From Hyphomicrobiales bacterium 4NK60-0047b (lineage in GTDB: Bacteria; Pseudomonadota; Alphaproteobacteria; Rhizobiales; HXMU1428-3), in the NCBI GenBank assembly GCA_040367435.1, contig BAABWY010000002.1, positions 368,269 to 432,268 on the forward strand: 64,000 nucleotides of DNA, in the 5' to 3' direction. The notes under the pieces were generated by a model. That model had not been told where the DNA came from. It ran no database searches and saw only the letters and a list, made by a program, of their open reading frames with translations. A program made the position numbers and the translations under genes. Shown piece by piece: positions 54,534 through 62,486 of the stretch. Each line of letters begins with the position of its first letter. Position 1 is the first letter of the stretch.

Positions 54534-54742
54534 ACGAAGAAGGAGTGACGCCACTTTGGCGTCAGGACATGGCGAAGCGTCAGCGCAGCCCGGCGCGCAA
54601 GATCAGCCTGAACGGAGCGAAGCGAGTACGGATAAAGCTGATCGCAAAAAATGCACCGCCCCCCGTAGGCCTATGAGCTTTAGCAGCGCAGTTGCTGTTG
54701 GGCAAGCTGAAGCGCCACTAAAATAGAATAGCCGTGAGAGAA
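54534..54742 (+). repeat. Family L mosaic repeat, copy L (long form)
   Basis: Hairpin 1 TGACGCC/GGCGTCA, hairpin 2 GAAGCGT/GCGC, hairpin 3 enlarged by the GATCAGC ... GCTGATC module, hairpin 4 replaced by a diverged S element at 54686-54715, end AATAGCCGTGAGAGA. Confidence 0.87.
54686..54715 (+). repeat. Family S mini-hairpin inside copy L
   Basis: GCGC/GCGC outer arms; inner stem AGTTGC / GCAAGCT with one mismatch. Confidence 0.75.
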
Positions 54743-54790
54743 AACAAAGCTTAGTCATCACCCGTGAGAATGTAACTGAGACAGAAAACT

Positions 54791-55867
54791 CTATTTTTTC
54801 AAAATGCCCAACCGTCCTTCAGTCAAGCTGGTAACAATAACATCACCGCCAACATCAAGACCACCTGTCACCATGGCATACGAACCATCAGGGTCTTGCA
54901 GGGTCTCTAAAACTTCACCCTCACCAGAAAACCTCACAGCAAAGCCATAACGCTGTGGCTTAGGGCGAATGAGCTCCGGTAGCCGCATCATCACTTTACG
55001 TAAAAAGGGATAAGAGGAAAGCATATCAAGAGGTGTTGATCGAGGGCTCACCAACCCCACCCAAAACGTACCATCCGGGTTGTCATTAATATTATCGGGA
55101 AAGCCGGGTAGGTTTGAAAGCAGCGTTTCTGTTTGGCCTTGCTTTTTACCTTTAAGCCAATGTCTTAAAATGCTGTAAGTCCCCGTCTCAACAATGAGCA
55201 AATAGCTCTCATCTTTAGCCAGAGCAATACCATTGGCAAAATTCAATCCTTTAAGAACTTCCTTAGTTTCTTTCGTCCTTGGATCATAAACCAATACCCG
55301 TCCATTTCCCCCATGATCAACCAGGTCAAGCAAAGAGGCCGGTAAAGTCCCACCCACTGCTTTGGCACTAAATTTCTGTGACGCATCAGAGAAATATATT
55401 TTGCCATCTTGGGTAATATCCAAATCATTCGCATAGAGAATAGGCTGGCCGTCAGAAGATTTCTCGGCCAGAACTTCAACATTGCCTGTCGAAGAGATCC
55501 TTAATAAACCTAGATACGCATCAGCTCCATAAAGCGTACCGTCAGCAGAAACCTCAAGACCAAGTACCCGCCCCTTCGGGTGAGCAAAAGTCGAGACAGT
55601 TTTCGTAGTTAGATCAACTTTTAGTATCTTTCCCGAATGGGCTGAAACGTAAATGTTGCCATCAGCCCCAAGAGCAACGTCCTCTGGACCAGTTTCACCC
55701 TTAAGATCAATGAAACTCAATGACTTTAAACGTTGATTGGCCTGAAAGGCACCAACATAACCAGTTGAAGTCGGAGCTTTCCAGGCAACAGGGTCAACAG
55801 GAACTGGCCAAAACACTAAATAGGCCAGTAAAATGGCCGCCAATATGAGCAAGGTACGTTTTATCAA
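54791..55867 (-). CDS. Strictosidine synthase/SMP-30-like beta-propeller protein
   Basis: A 358-residue protein with an N-terminal membrane anchor (about 5-24) and a six-bladed-propeller body of the SMP-30/gluconolactonase/strictosidine synthase clan: GPEDVALGADGNIYVSAHSG, YANDLDITQDGKIYFSDAS, NFANGIALAKDESYLLIVETGTYSI, FPDNINDNPDGTFWVGLVSPRS. The periplasmic domain probably acts as a lactonase or esterase. Its start overlaps the gcvPB stop by four bases, so it is in the glycine cleavage operon, which is unusual. Confidence 0.88.
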   Translation of the reverse strand: MIKRTLLILAAILLAYLVFWPVPVDPVAWKAPTSTGYVGAFQANQRLKSLSFIDLKGETGPEDVALGADGNIYVSAHSGKILKVDLTTKTVSTFAHPKGRVLGLEVSADGTLYGADAYLGLLRISSTGNVEVLAEKSSDGQPILYANDLDITQDGKIYFSDASQKFSAKAVGGTLPASLLDLVDHGGNGRVLVYDPRTKETKEVLKGLNFANGIALAKDESYLLIVETGTYSILRHWLKGKKQGQTETLLSNLPGFPDNINDNPDGTFWVGLVSPRSTPLDMLSSYPFLRKVMMRLPELIRPKPQRYGFAVRFSGEGEVLETLQDPDGSYAMVTGGLDVGGDVIVTSLTEGRLGILKK

Positions 55868-57462
55868 TCTGAAGAACTTTCATACCGCAAGATAGGTTTT
55901 CTAGCCGCTGCCGTTTCATCTAACCGCCGGCGTGGTGTATGTACAGGCGCTTGATGGAACGTCTCTTCATTCTCGCCCGCAAGAGCTTCTTTAATCAAAG
56001 AGGCTAGCGTCTCAACAAAAAGATCAATGCTTGTCTGCGATTCGCTTTCCGTTGGTTCAATAAGCATAGCCCCCTTACAAACAAGCGGGAAATAAATCGT
56101 CATCGGGTGGAAGCCCTCGTCGATCAAGCGCTTGGCAATATCAAGTGTCGTCACACCGCTATCAGCAAGGCTGCTTTCATCAAACAACACTTCATGCATA
56201 CACGCCTGATCACCAAAAGGCTGGTTGAGAAGGTCTTTTAAGCGTACACGAATATAGTTGGCATTGAGAACAGCATCCCCGCTTGCCTGCGCCAGGCCGT
56301 CAAGCCCATGACTAAGAATATAAGAGAGCGCACGAACATACATGCCCATCTGCCCATGAAACGCTGTAAGGCGTCCAAAGGGTTGAGCCTGGCTAATGAC
56401 ATCACTGTCACTATGGCTCTCTCCAACATGTAAATCTTCAACAAGCGTTAGGCCATCATCGCTTTTTTGTAAAAACGGAAGGGGTGCAAACGCAGATAAA
56501 CGCTCGGATAAAACAACCGGACCAGAACCAGGTCCCCCGCCACCATGCGGTGTTGAGAAGGTTTTGTGCAGATTGAAATGCATCGCATCAACACCAAGGT
56601 CACCAGGGCGAACCCGGCCCATAATCGCGTTGAAGTTCGCACCATCACAATAAAAATAACCACCAGCATCATGCACCGCATCGGCAATCGCTTTTATCTC
56701 GCGCTCAAACAAACCACAGGTATTAGGATTGGTCAGCATAATGCCTGCAATAGTTTCAGCCCCATTTTCTTCAATGGCCGTTTGCACTGCACTAGCCCGA
56801 ACAGTGCCATCTGCATCGGCCGGAATAGAAGCAACCTTAAAGCCAAGTTGCGCCGCCGTTGCCGGATTTGTCCCATGCGCACTCTCAGGTACAAGAACAA
56901 TGTTCCGCGCGCTGTTCGCAGCCTCTAGAGCAGCTTTAATAGCCATCATACCGCAAAGTTCACCATGAGCACCTGCTTTAGGAGAAAGCGCAATGCTATC
57001 CATTCCTGTAAGCTCAAGCAACCAGTGAGAAAGCTCTTCCATCAACTGCAGAGCCCCTTGCACGCTTGATTGTGGTTGAAGGGGGTGAATATCAGTAAAT
57101 CCAGGCAAGCGCGCCATTTTTTCGTTCAAACGTGGATTGTGCTTCATCGTGCAAGAACCAAGTGGATAAAACCCACTATCAATCGCATAATTTTGTTGGC
57201 TGAGACGCACATAATGACGAACGGCTTCAGGTTCAGATAATCCTGGCAAACCTATTTCGTCCTTACGCTCGAGCCCACCAAGCAGTGTCTCCGTTTCCGC
57301 GCACTCAGGTAAATCAACACCGGTTTTATCAAGCCCGCCCACTTCAAATAGAAGTGGTTCGTTCATCAACAAACCCTTATGGCCACTATAGCTCTCTTGA
57401 GGTTCAGTAAGGTCTTCTGTGCTTTCTTGTGGACGCGTTACCCGTCCTTTATTATTAAGCAT
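55864..57462 (-). CDS. gcvPB: Glycine dehydrogenase (decarboxylating) subunit 2
   Basis: A 532-residue PLP enzyme, the second half of the P-protein of the glycine cleavage system, here split into two subunits. The PLP Lys is in HFNLHKTFSTPHGGGGPGSG, residue 300; PKAGAHGELCG and SAHGTNPATA are family blocks. It decarboxylates glycine and passes the aminomethyl group to GcvH. Overlaps gcvPA by 8 bases and the propeller gene by 4, all in one operon. Confidence 0.96.
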   Translation of the reverse strand: MLNNKGRVTRPQESTEDLTEPQESYSGHKGLLMNEPLLFEVGGLDKTGVDLPECAETETLLGGLERKDEIGLPGLSEPEAVRHYVRLSQQNYAIDSGFYPLGSCTMKHNPRLNEKMARLPGFTDIHPLQPQSSVQGALQLMEELSHWLLELTGMDSIALSPKAGAHGELCGMMAIKAALEAANSARNIVLVPESAHGTNPATAAQLGFKVASIPADADGTVRASAVQTAIEENGAETIAGIMLTNPNTCGLFEREIKAIADAVHDAGGYFYCDGANFNAIMGRVRPGDLGVDAMHFNLHKTFSTPHGGGGPGSGPVVLSERLSAFAPLPFLQKSDDGLTLVEDLHVGESHSDSDVISQAQPFGRLTAFHGQMGMYVRALSYILSHGLDGLAQASGDAVLNANYIRVRLKDLLNQPFGDQACMHEVLFDESSLADSGVTTLDIAKRLIDEGFHPMTIYFPLVCKGAMLIEPTESESQTSIDLFVETLASLIKEALAGENEETFHQAPVHTPRRRLDETAAARKPILRYESSSD

Positions 57463-58807
57463 CGAGCGCCTCCTTTAATCCGGCACATAACTCATTGATA
57501 TGAGCATCACTCACAGTTTCAGTCGCAGCTAACATTAAAAGGTTTTCTAGAGGCTTTTGATTTGGCCAAAGCCGAGATGCTGGAACGCCAGCTAAAATAT
57601 TCTTCTCTGCCAACCTTTCGACGATAGGTTCAGCCGGTTTGCTCAGGCGAATTGTAAATTCATTAAAGAAACTTTGGTTGATCACTTCAACGCCCTCTAT
57701 TTCAGATAGGGCTTTTGAAAGTTGAACAGCTTTCGAATGATTAAGTTTCGCTAATTTCTTTAAACCAAGTTCACCAAGCAAAGTCATATGAATGCTAAAT
57801 GCAAGACAACAAAGACCAGAGTTGGTACAAATATTAGACGTCGCTTTTTCACGGCGAATATGCTGCTCCCGCGTTGAAAGGGTGAGCACAAACCCACGCT
57901 TACCATCAGCGTCAACAGTTTCCCCGCATACACGCCCTGGCATTTGCCGTACATATTTTTGGCGGCAAGCAAAAAGCCCTAAATAAGGTCCACCAAAATT
58001 AAGACCATTACCAATAGATTGACCTTCTGCAATCACAATATCAGCCCCCATATCACCAGGAGCTTGAATGGCCCCTAACGAGACCACTTCAGTGACAACC
58101 GCAATGAGGAGAGCGCCTTTTGCCTGAGCCGCGCCAGCGATTTCTCGAAGGTCATAAAGAGAGCCAAAGACATCAGGTGTTTGCACAACGACACAAGAGG
58201 TTTCATCATCGATTTGGGCGATTAAATCTTCTGTAGCTGATTGACCAGGGACCACTTCAGATTGGTCAACATGAAAGGAACTCATATGCGATAAAGTTTT
58301 AACAACACCAGCATAATGCGGGTGTAAATTCCCAGAGAGCAAAGCTTTTTTCCGTCTCGTAATACGGTGTGCCATCAAAACGGCTTCACCGCACCCGGTC
58401 GAGCCATCATAAAGCGAAGCATTGGCAATTTCTGAACCAAGTAGATTGGCCACCTGAGTTTGAAACTCAAATAAATATTGCAATGTCCCCTGACTAATCT
58501 CAGGTTGATATGGCGTGTAAGATGTGAGGAACTCAGATCGTTGTATGAGGTGATCAACACTAGCGGGCACATGATGACGATAAGCACCACAGCCAACAAA
58601 AAAGGCTCCGTCTCCAGCAGCTCTGTTCAAACTTGAAAGGGCTGCAAGGTGCTGTTCAACTTCCATCTCAGATTTATGAGGTGGCAGGGATGTTGGTGGT
58701 TGTTGAAGCGGGGCTCCAGCTTGTTCAAACAAATCGTCAATTGAAGCAACGCCAATGGTATCAAGCATCGCACGGCGCGTATGGTCAGTATGTGGCAAAT
58801 ATCGCAT
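57455..58807 (-). CDS. gcvPA: Glycine dehydrogenase (decarboxylating) subunit 1
   Basis: A 450-residue first half of the split P-protein. MRYLPHTDHTRRAMLDTIG, the FVGCGAYRHHVPASVDHLIQRSEFLTSYTPYQPEISQG block and YDGSTGCGEAVLMAHR are typical of GcvPA. The split form is common outside Enterobacteria. It lies downstream of gcvH with a 200-base gap that holds nested S repeats and a palindrome. Confidence 0.96.
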   Translation of the reverse strand: MRYLPHTDHTRRAMLDTIGVASIDDLFEQAGAPLQQPPTSLPPHKSEMEVEQHLAALSSLNRAAGDGAFFVGCGAYRHHVPASVDHLIQRSEFLTSYTPYQPEISQGTLQYLFEFQTQVANLLGSEIANASLYDGSTGCGEAVLMAHRITRRKKALLSGNLHPHYAGVVKTLSHMSSFHVDQSEVVPGQSATEDLIAQIDDETSCVVVQTPDVFGSLYDLREIAGAAQAKGALLIAVVTEVVSLGAIQAPGDMGADIVIAEGQSIGNGLNFGGPYLGLFACRQKYVRQMPGRVCGETVDADGKRGFVLTLSTREQHIRREKATSNICTNSGLCCLAFSIHMTLLGELGLKKLAKLNHSKAVQLSKALSEIEGVEVINQSFFNEFTIRLSKPAEPIVERLAEKNILAGVPASRLWPNQKPLENLLMLAATETVSDAHINELCAGLKEALDA

Positions 58808-58822
58808 TGATTAAAATCTCTT

Positions 58823-58868
58823 TACTAGAGCGTGTCTCATAAAAGTGGCTATCGGTTTAGTGAACTTG
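58823..58868 (-). repeat. Rhizobial-type AGAGC palindrome, left half
   Basis: TAGAGCGTGTCTCATAAAAGTGGCTATCGG resembles the left half of the well-known Rhizobiales intergenic palindrome (AGAGCAT ... AAAAGTGG ... CCGG). The right half is missing, replaced by S repeats. Strand is arbitrary. Confidence 0.5.
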
Positions 58869-58932
58869 CGGATGCTTTTGTGCCGGTTGCTAGTGGGCAA
58901 CTAAAGGCACTAAAAAAGAGCATCTGAAGCAA
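58867..58932 (+). repeat. Nested family S elements
   Basis: An outer element of the GGATGC/GCATC type (TGCGGATGC at 58867-58875 and GCATCTGAAGC at 58920-58930) carries a complete second element (58880-58910, outer arms GTGCC/GGCAC, inner GGTTGC/GCAAC, plus TAAAAAAGA tail) in its loop. Confidence 0.8.
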
Positions 58933-58954
58933 AAAAAGAAACGCTAAAACAAAA

Positions 58955-59001
58955 TTTTAGAGCATTGTCACGAATTTAAAACATGCATGACATGCTCTAA
59001 A
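58955..59001. repeat. Rhizobial-type AGAGCAT palindrome
   Basis: TTTAGAGCATTGTCA / TGACATGCTCTAAA, pairs with one mismatch across a 17-base centre. Lies just after the gcvH stop. Confidence 0.7.
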
Positions 59002-59007
59002 CCCTGA

Positions 59008-59388
59008 TTATTGGTTTTCTTTAACAAAGGCATCATATTGAGCCCGGTCCATTAATTTAGTCAACTCATCCTCTTGAATAATTGTTTGTTTGAAAAACCA
59101 TCCTGCCCCTTCAGGGTCGTCATTTGCAAGACCAGGGTTAGCAGCGAGCTCTTCATTCATTTCTGTTGTTTCACCAGTGACCGGGGTGTAAACTTCACTG
59201 GCAGCTTTCACAGATTCAACAACAGCTGCTTCATCCCCTCGTTTAAAGCCGCGACCGGTTTCAGGTAATTCCACAAACACAATGTCACCCAATTGACTTT
59301 GCGCATAAGTGGTAATGCCAACAGTGGCTACACCATCTTCAACAGAAACATATTCATGAGAAGGGCTGTAATAAGTTTTAGTCATCAA
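59008..59388 (-). CDS. gcvH: Glycine cleavage H protein
   Basis: A 126-residue lipoyl carrier. The lipoyl Lys61 is in VVESVKAASEVYTPVTGE. It shuttles the aminomethyl group between P and T proteins and NADH-linked L protein. The second ATG (59385) is an equally good start. It lies between gcvT and gcvPA. Confidence 0.97.
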   Translation of the reverse strand: MMTKTYYSPSHEYVSVEDGVATVGITTYAQSQLGDIVFVELPETGRGFKRGDEAAVVESVKAASEVYTPVTGETTEMNEELAANPGLANDDPEGAGWFFKQTIIQEDELTKLMDRAQYDAFVKENQ

Positions 59389-59476
59389 AAAAACTCCAAA
59401 TATCTATTTAAGAAGATCTATCTATTTTAAAAAAATTATACCTAACTAGTTAGAAAAATTATTTTTAACTAGTTTG

Positions 59477-60631
59477 CTAGTGCTGGGTTGGCTTCTTAGC
59501 ATTATAGGTCCGGTAGGGGGTAAACGGTAGATCCGTGACCCGCCAAAGAGATTTTCTCCCCCGAACTTCCACAAAAATCGAGGTGCCTAATTTATCATAA
59601 GGGAGAGTGACATAGCCCATAGCAACTGGCCCGCCAATAGTTGGCCCAAAACCACCGCTGGTTACAATGCCAATTTCTTGGTCCTGGTCATTAAACAATT
59701 TTGCCCCTTCACGAGCTGGGGCTGCCGTGCCGTCAGGTAATAAGCCAACACGGCGTTTAGAAGGGCCATTTGCAACTTGGCCAAGAATGACACTGTCACC
59801 TAAAAAGCCACCCTCTTGTCGGCGCCTTTTATTCATAATCCAGGACAAATCGGCTTCAATAGGGCTTGTTGCTGTATCTATATCATGGCCATAAAGACAA
59901 AAACCGGCTTCAAGGCGCAAGCTATCTCGTGCACCAAGGCCAATTAATTCAACATCCGGGTGGCTCATTAACATCTTAGCCACACGACTCGCATCCTCAT
60001 TTGAAAGGGAGAGTTCAAAGCCGTCTTCTCCTGTGTAACCACAACGAGAAACCCGGCAAGGAGCATCAAAAAAATTCGTTTCTATTTCTGACATATACGG
60101 CATGCCAACAGCCTCACCACACCAAACCGCCATAATTTTTTCCGCGTCGGGCCCTTGCAAAGCAAGCAGTGAGCGATCATCCAATATTTTAAAGTCAACA
60201 TCATCAGGTAGATAGGCGCTGATATAGGCATAGTCATGAGTTTTTCGGCCCGCATTCACAACAAGACCCACAACATGAGAACCATCTTCTTGAATGCGGT
60301 GGGTGATCATCAAATCATCTTCAATGCCCCCCTTTTCATTGAGGAGAACAGAATAGCGCAAGCGCTCTGGTTTAAGCTTCAGAACATCACCGGGAACAAT
60401 TTTCTCGAGTGCCTTGGCCGCTGTTTCATAATCTTCAGCAATGAGTTCAGCTTGGCCCATATGGGAGACATCAAATAAGCCAACAGTGTCTCGGCAATAA
60501 AGGTGTTCTTGCTTAATTCCCATTTCGTAATGTAGGGGCATAGAATAACCAGCAAACCCAACCATCTTCGCACCGTGTTCAACGTGCAAGTCATAGAATG
60601 CTGTTTTTTTCAGTTCATTTTGATCAGACAT
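59477..60631 (-). CDS. gcvT: Glycine cleavage T protein (aminomethyltransferase)
   Basis: A 384-residue tetrahydrofolate-dependent enzyme that takes the methylene group from GcvH. Visible blocks: FDVSHMGQAEL, GGIEDDLMITHR with the catalytic Asp, GYTGEDGFELSL, LGARDSLRLEAGFCLYGHDID and SGGFGPTIGGPVAMGYV. It is the first gene of the operon, directly behind the glycine riboswitch. Confidence 0.97.
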   Translation of the reverse strand: MSDQNELKKTAFYDLHVEHGAKMVGFAGYSMPLHYEMGIKQEHLYCRDTVGLFDVSHMGQAELIAEDYETAAKALEKIVPGDVLKLKPERLRYSVLLNEKGGIEDDLMITHRIQEDGSHVVGLVVNAGRKTHDYAYISAYLPDDVDFKILDDRSLLALQGPDAEKIMAVWCGEAVGMPYMSEIETNFFDAPCRVSRCGYTGEDGFELSLSNEDASRVAKMLMSHPDVELIGLGARDSLRLEAGFCLYGHDIDTATSPIEADLSWIMNKRRRQEGGFLGDSVILGQVANGPSKRRVGLLPDGTAAPAREGAKLFNDQDQEIGIVTSGGFGPTIGGPVAMGYVTLPYDKLGTSIFVEVRGRKSLWRVTDLPFTPYRTYNAKKPTQH

Positions 60632-60676
60632 AATCGCTCCGCTCTAACAGAAAATTCACCTATCAATTAGGCATAC

Positions 60677-60972
60677 CCCCTTCTGTCGCGGAACCTGAGA
60701 GATTTATAGAACAGATAATGCAATGATTATCTATTCAAGGGTTGTTACCAGCATTATGAATGACTACTCAAATGAAAGTCATTTCAAAGGTAAAACCCCT
60801 TTTTCCCCGTGGGTGAGAATGAAAACATCATCCTACTTTCCAGAATGTCATTAGAAGCTGCGATCCTTTTGCCTGAGAGTTTCCGGGGGGGTTGCTCCTT
60901 CGGCGTCAAAAGCTTTCATTTGTGAAACATATGGTTCTTACAAATGAATAAGCCGTTGATCTCTCTCGCAGT
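60677..60972 (-). promoter_or_regulatory. Tandem glycine riboswitch
   Basis: On the minus strand the first aptamer runs from 60972: CTGCGAGAGAG, CGCCGAAGGAGCAA, AAACTCTCAGGCAAAAGGA and closing TCGCAG (about 60855). The second follows: TTCTGGAAAG, CACCCACGGGGAAA, AAATCTCTCAGGTTCCGC and closing CAGAA. These are the hallmark segments of the gcvT element. It would switch the gcvT-H-PA-PB operon on at high glycine. Confidence 0.93.
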
Positions 60973-61051
60973 CGTTAACTGACAATATGTAAATAGGGAT
61001 GATAGGCATGTAGCTGAAGAAGTCAAACATTCCTTTATTTGTTTCCATGAT

Positions 61052-61100
61052 TTAGAGCATTTCATCCAAAAGTGGATGCAGGTTCTGAGAAAACGAAACG
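61052..61100 (+). repeat. Rhizobial-type AGAGCAT palindrome, left half
   Basis: TTTAGAGCATTTCATCC then AAAAGTGGATGCAGG, the left half and centre of the common Rhizobiales repeat; the right arm is not conserved. Confidence 0.6.
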
Positions 61101-61159
61101 TTAAAATGGTACAAAAAAAGAATATATAGTACAATCCTCCTATCAAAAGCGAGGAGTGG

Positions 61160-61678
61160 ATGACGATGAAAAAGCTTGAGAAGCAAACTCTTTCAATGGA
61201 AGTGCCAATAGAAGTTTCAGTAGATTTACCACATGAGAGTTTGAAAGAAGCAAATTGGGCCGATGCATTTGAATATGTTAGCCCCGTTGCTTATGAAAAT
61301 AGCAGAGCTGCTGCGGAAAAATCACTAACCAATTTCCCATTTTGGATTGAAACTCTGTTAGCTTTAAGAGATTTTTTTGCTAGAAAAATTGGATTAAAAA
61401 CAAGAGATGTTTTCACAACGCCTTCTGGTAAGCAATTGGATTTAGTGGGCTTTTTTCCAGTTTGTGAAGAAACAAATGAACGAATAATCTTAGGTTTCAA
61501 TGATTGGCATTTAGATTTTCGCTTAATTATTGAGCAAGTTAAACTTCAAGATAACAAAGTAAAAATAAAAGCAACGACATTGGTGAAATCACATAATATA
61601 TATGGAAAAGCCTATCTCAGTCTCATCAGCCCGTTTCATAAAATGATCGTTCCACGAGTGCTGAAACAGGCCTTATAA
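61160..61678 (+). CDS. DUF2867 protein
   Basis: A 172-residue protein of the DUF2867 family: ADAFEYV, WIETLLALRDFFARKIGLKTRD, LVGFFPVCEETNERIILGFNDWHLDFRLII and the C-terminal ISPFHKMIVPRVLKQA. No catalytic residues can be assigned. Its role is unknown. GGAGTGG precedes the ATG (GAGGAGTGGATGACG). It stands apart from the glycine operon, facing the other way. Confidence 0.85.
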   Translation: MTMKKLEKQTLSMEVPIEVSVDLPHESLKEANWADAFEYVSPVAYENSRAAAEKSLTNFPFWIETLLALRDFFARKIGLKTRDVFTTPSGKQLDLVGFFPVCEETNERIILGFNDWHLDFRLIIEQVKLQDNKVKIKATTLVKSHNIYGKAYLSLISPFHKMIVPRVLKQAL

Positions 61679-61705
61679 ATCACAAGCTTATAAATCACAA
61701 GAATG
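61673..61705. repeat. Short direct repeat at the DUF2867 stop
   Basis: CTTATAAATCACAAG occurs twice back to back; the first copy contains the TAA stop codon of the DUF2867 gene. Confidence 0.75.
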
Positions 61706-61721
61706 AGATAAGTTTATAGCT

Positions 61722-62426
61722 TTAGCTTTTTTCAATCTTATCAAATCCAACAAATAATCTGAAATCTTTGCCAGAACGACCTTCCGTCAAGGGTATGTCA
61801 ATTTTCTTGATCATTGAAAAATAACCAATGGGTTTGCCCTGCTCAATAGAAACGGGTACAGAAATCTTAGTGTTTTTTAATATTTTACCTTTTTTATCAG
61901 TAAGATAGATATGAAGTGGAAGTTGAACCTGACCAGCCTGGCCTTTTGGCCCTAATAAGACCCGGCCAGCAAAACCAACCTTTACATGGGCAGTTCCAGG
62001 TTGCAGCACACATTCCCGAGCAGCTTTTGTAAGTTCACCACGATAGCGAACAGCTAAGCCATCACCATAACGTCCAACATCATAGACGGTCAAAAAACGT
62101 TCAGCATCCCAAATCTTAAATTTGGTACAAAGGCTTGCTTGCTTCACACCTTGATCAAGTGCCGTAACTTCTTGTTTAGCTTCAGCTAGAAGTCGGTCTT
62201 CACTTAAAACCTTTTCACTCGTAGAGACTTTTTTCTTCTCTTCAGAAGAGCCAAAAACACTTCCTCCTAAATCACCAAAAGAGGGAACGCTCCCAAGGCT
62301 ACAGCCCGCAAGGGCAAACCCAAGTAGAGAAATGACAGCAAGTCGTAAAAAATATTTTGCGACACCAATTTTAGTAAGAATAAAGGCAGCAACATCAACG
62401 CGTTGCAAAAGCGACAAAAATGACAT
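61722..62426 (-). CDS. Predicted lipoprotein, uncharacterised
   Basis: A 234-residue protein from ATG 62426 (MSFLSLLQRV). A hydrophobic segment ends in the lipobox LAGC, so the mature protein would be lipid-anchored. After a Gly/Ser-rich linker with EEKKKVST the mature domain shows a CTKFKIWDAERFLTVYD block and a beta-rich C-terminus (VPLHIYL, KISVPVSIEQGKPIGYF). No family recognised. A longer frame to 62486 exists but lacks a good ribosome site. Confidence 0.7.
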   Translation of the reverse strand: MSFLSLLQRVDVAAFILTKIGVAKYFLRLAVISLLGFALAGCSLGSVPSFGDLGGSVFGSSEEKKKVSTSEKVLSEDRLLAEAKQEVTALDQGVKQASLCTKFKIWDAERFLTVYDVGRYGDGLAVRYRGELTKAARECVLQPGTAHVKVGFAGRVLLGPKGQAGQVQLPLHIYLTDKKGKILKNTKISVPVSIEQGKPIGYFSMIKKIDIPLTEGRSGKDFRLFVGFDKIEKS

Positions 62427-62486
62427 TAAAAAAACATCCCCAATTGGTGAGTGCATATTTGTAAAGTTTTGCAACTCATAGATCAC

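Noticed and set aside
54508..54726. 72-codon frame across family L copy L
   Set aside because: It runs through the repeat's hairpins; similar frames in other copies are broken, so it is a by-product of the repeat.
3428..54742. Family L as rho-independent terminators
   Set aside because: No T-run follows the hairpins; orientation ignores neighbouring genes; real terminators (for example 40943, 54478) are separate nearby.
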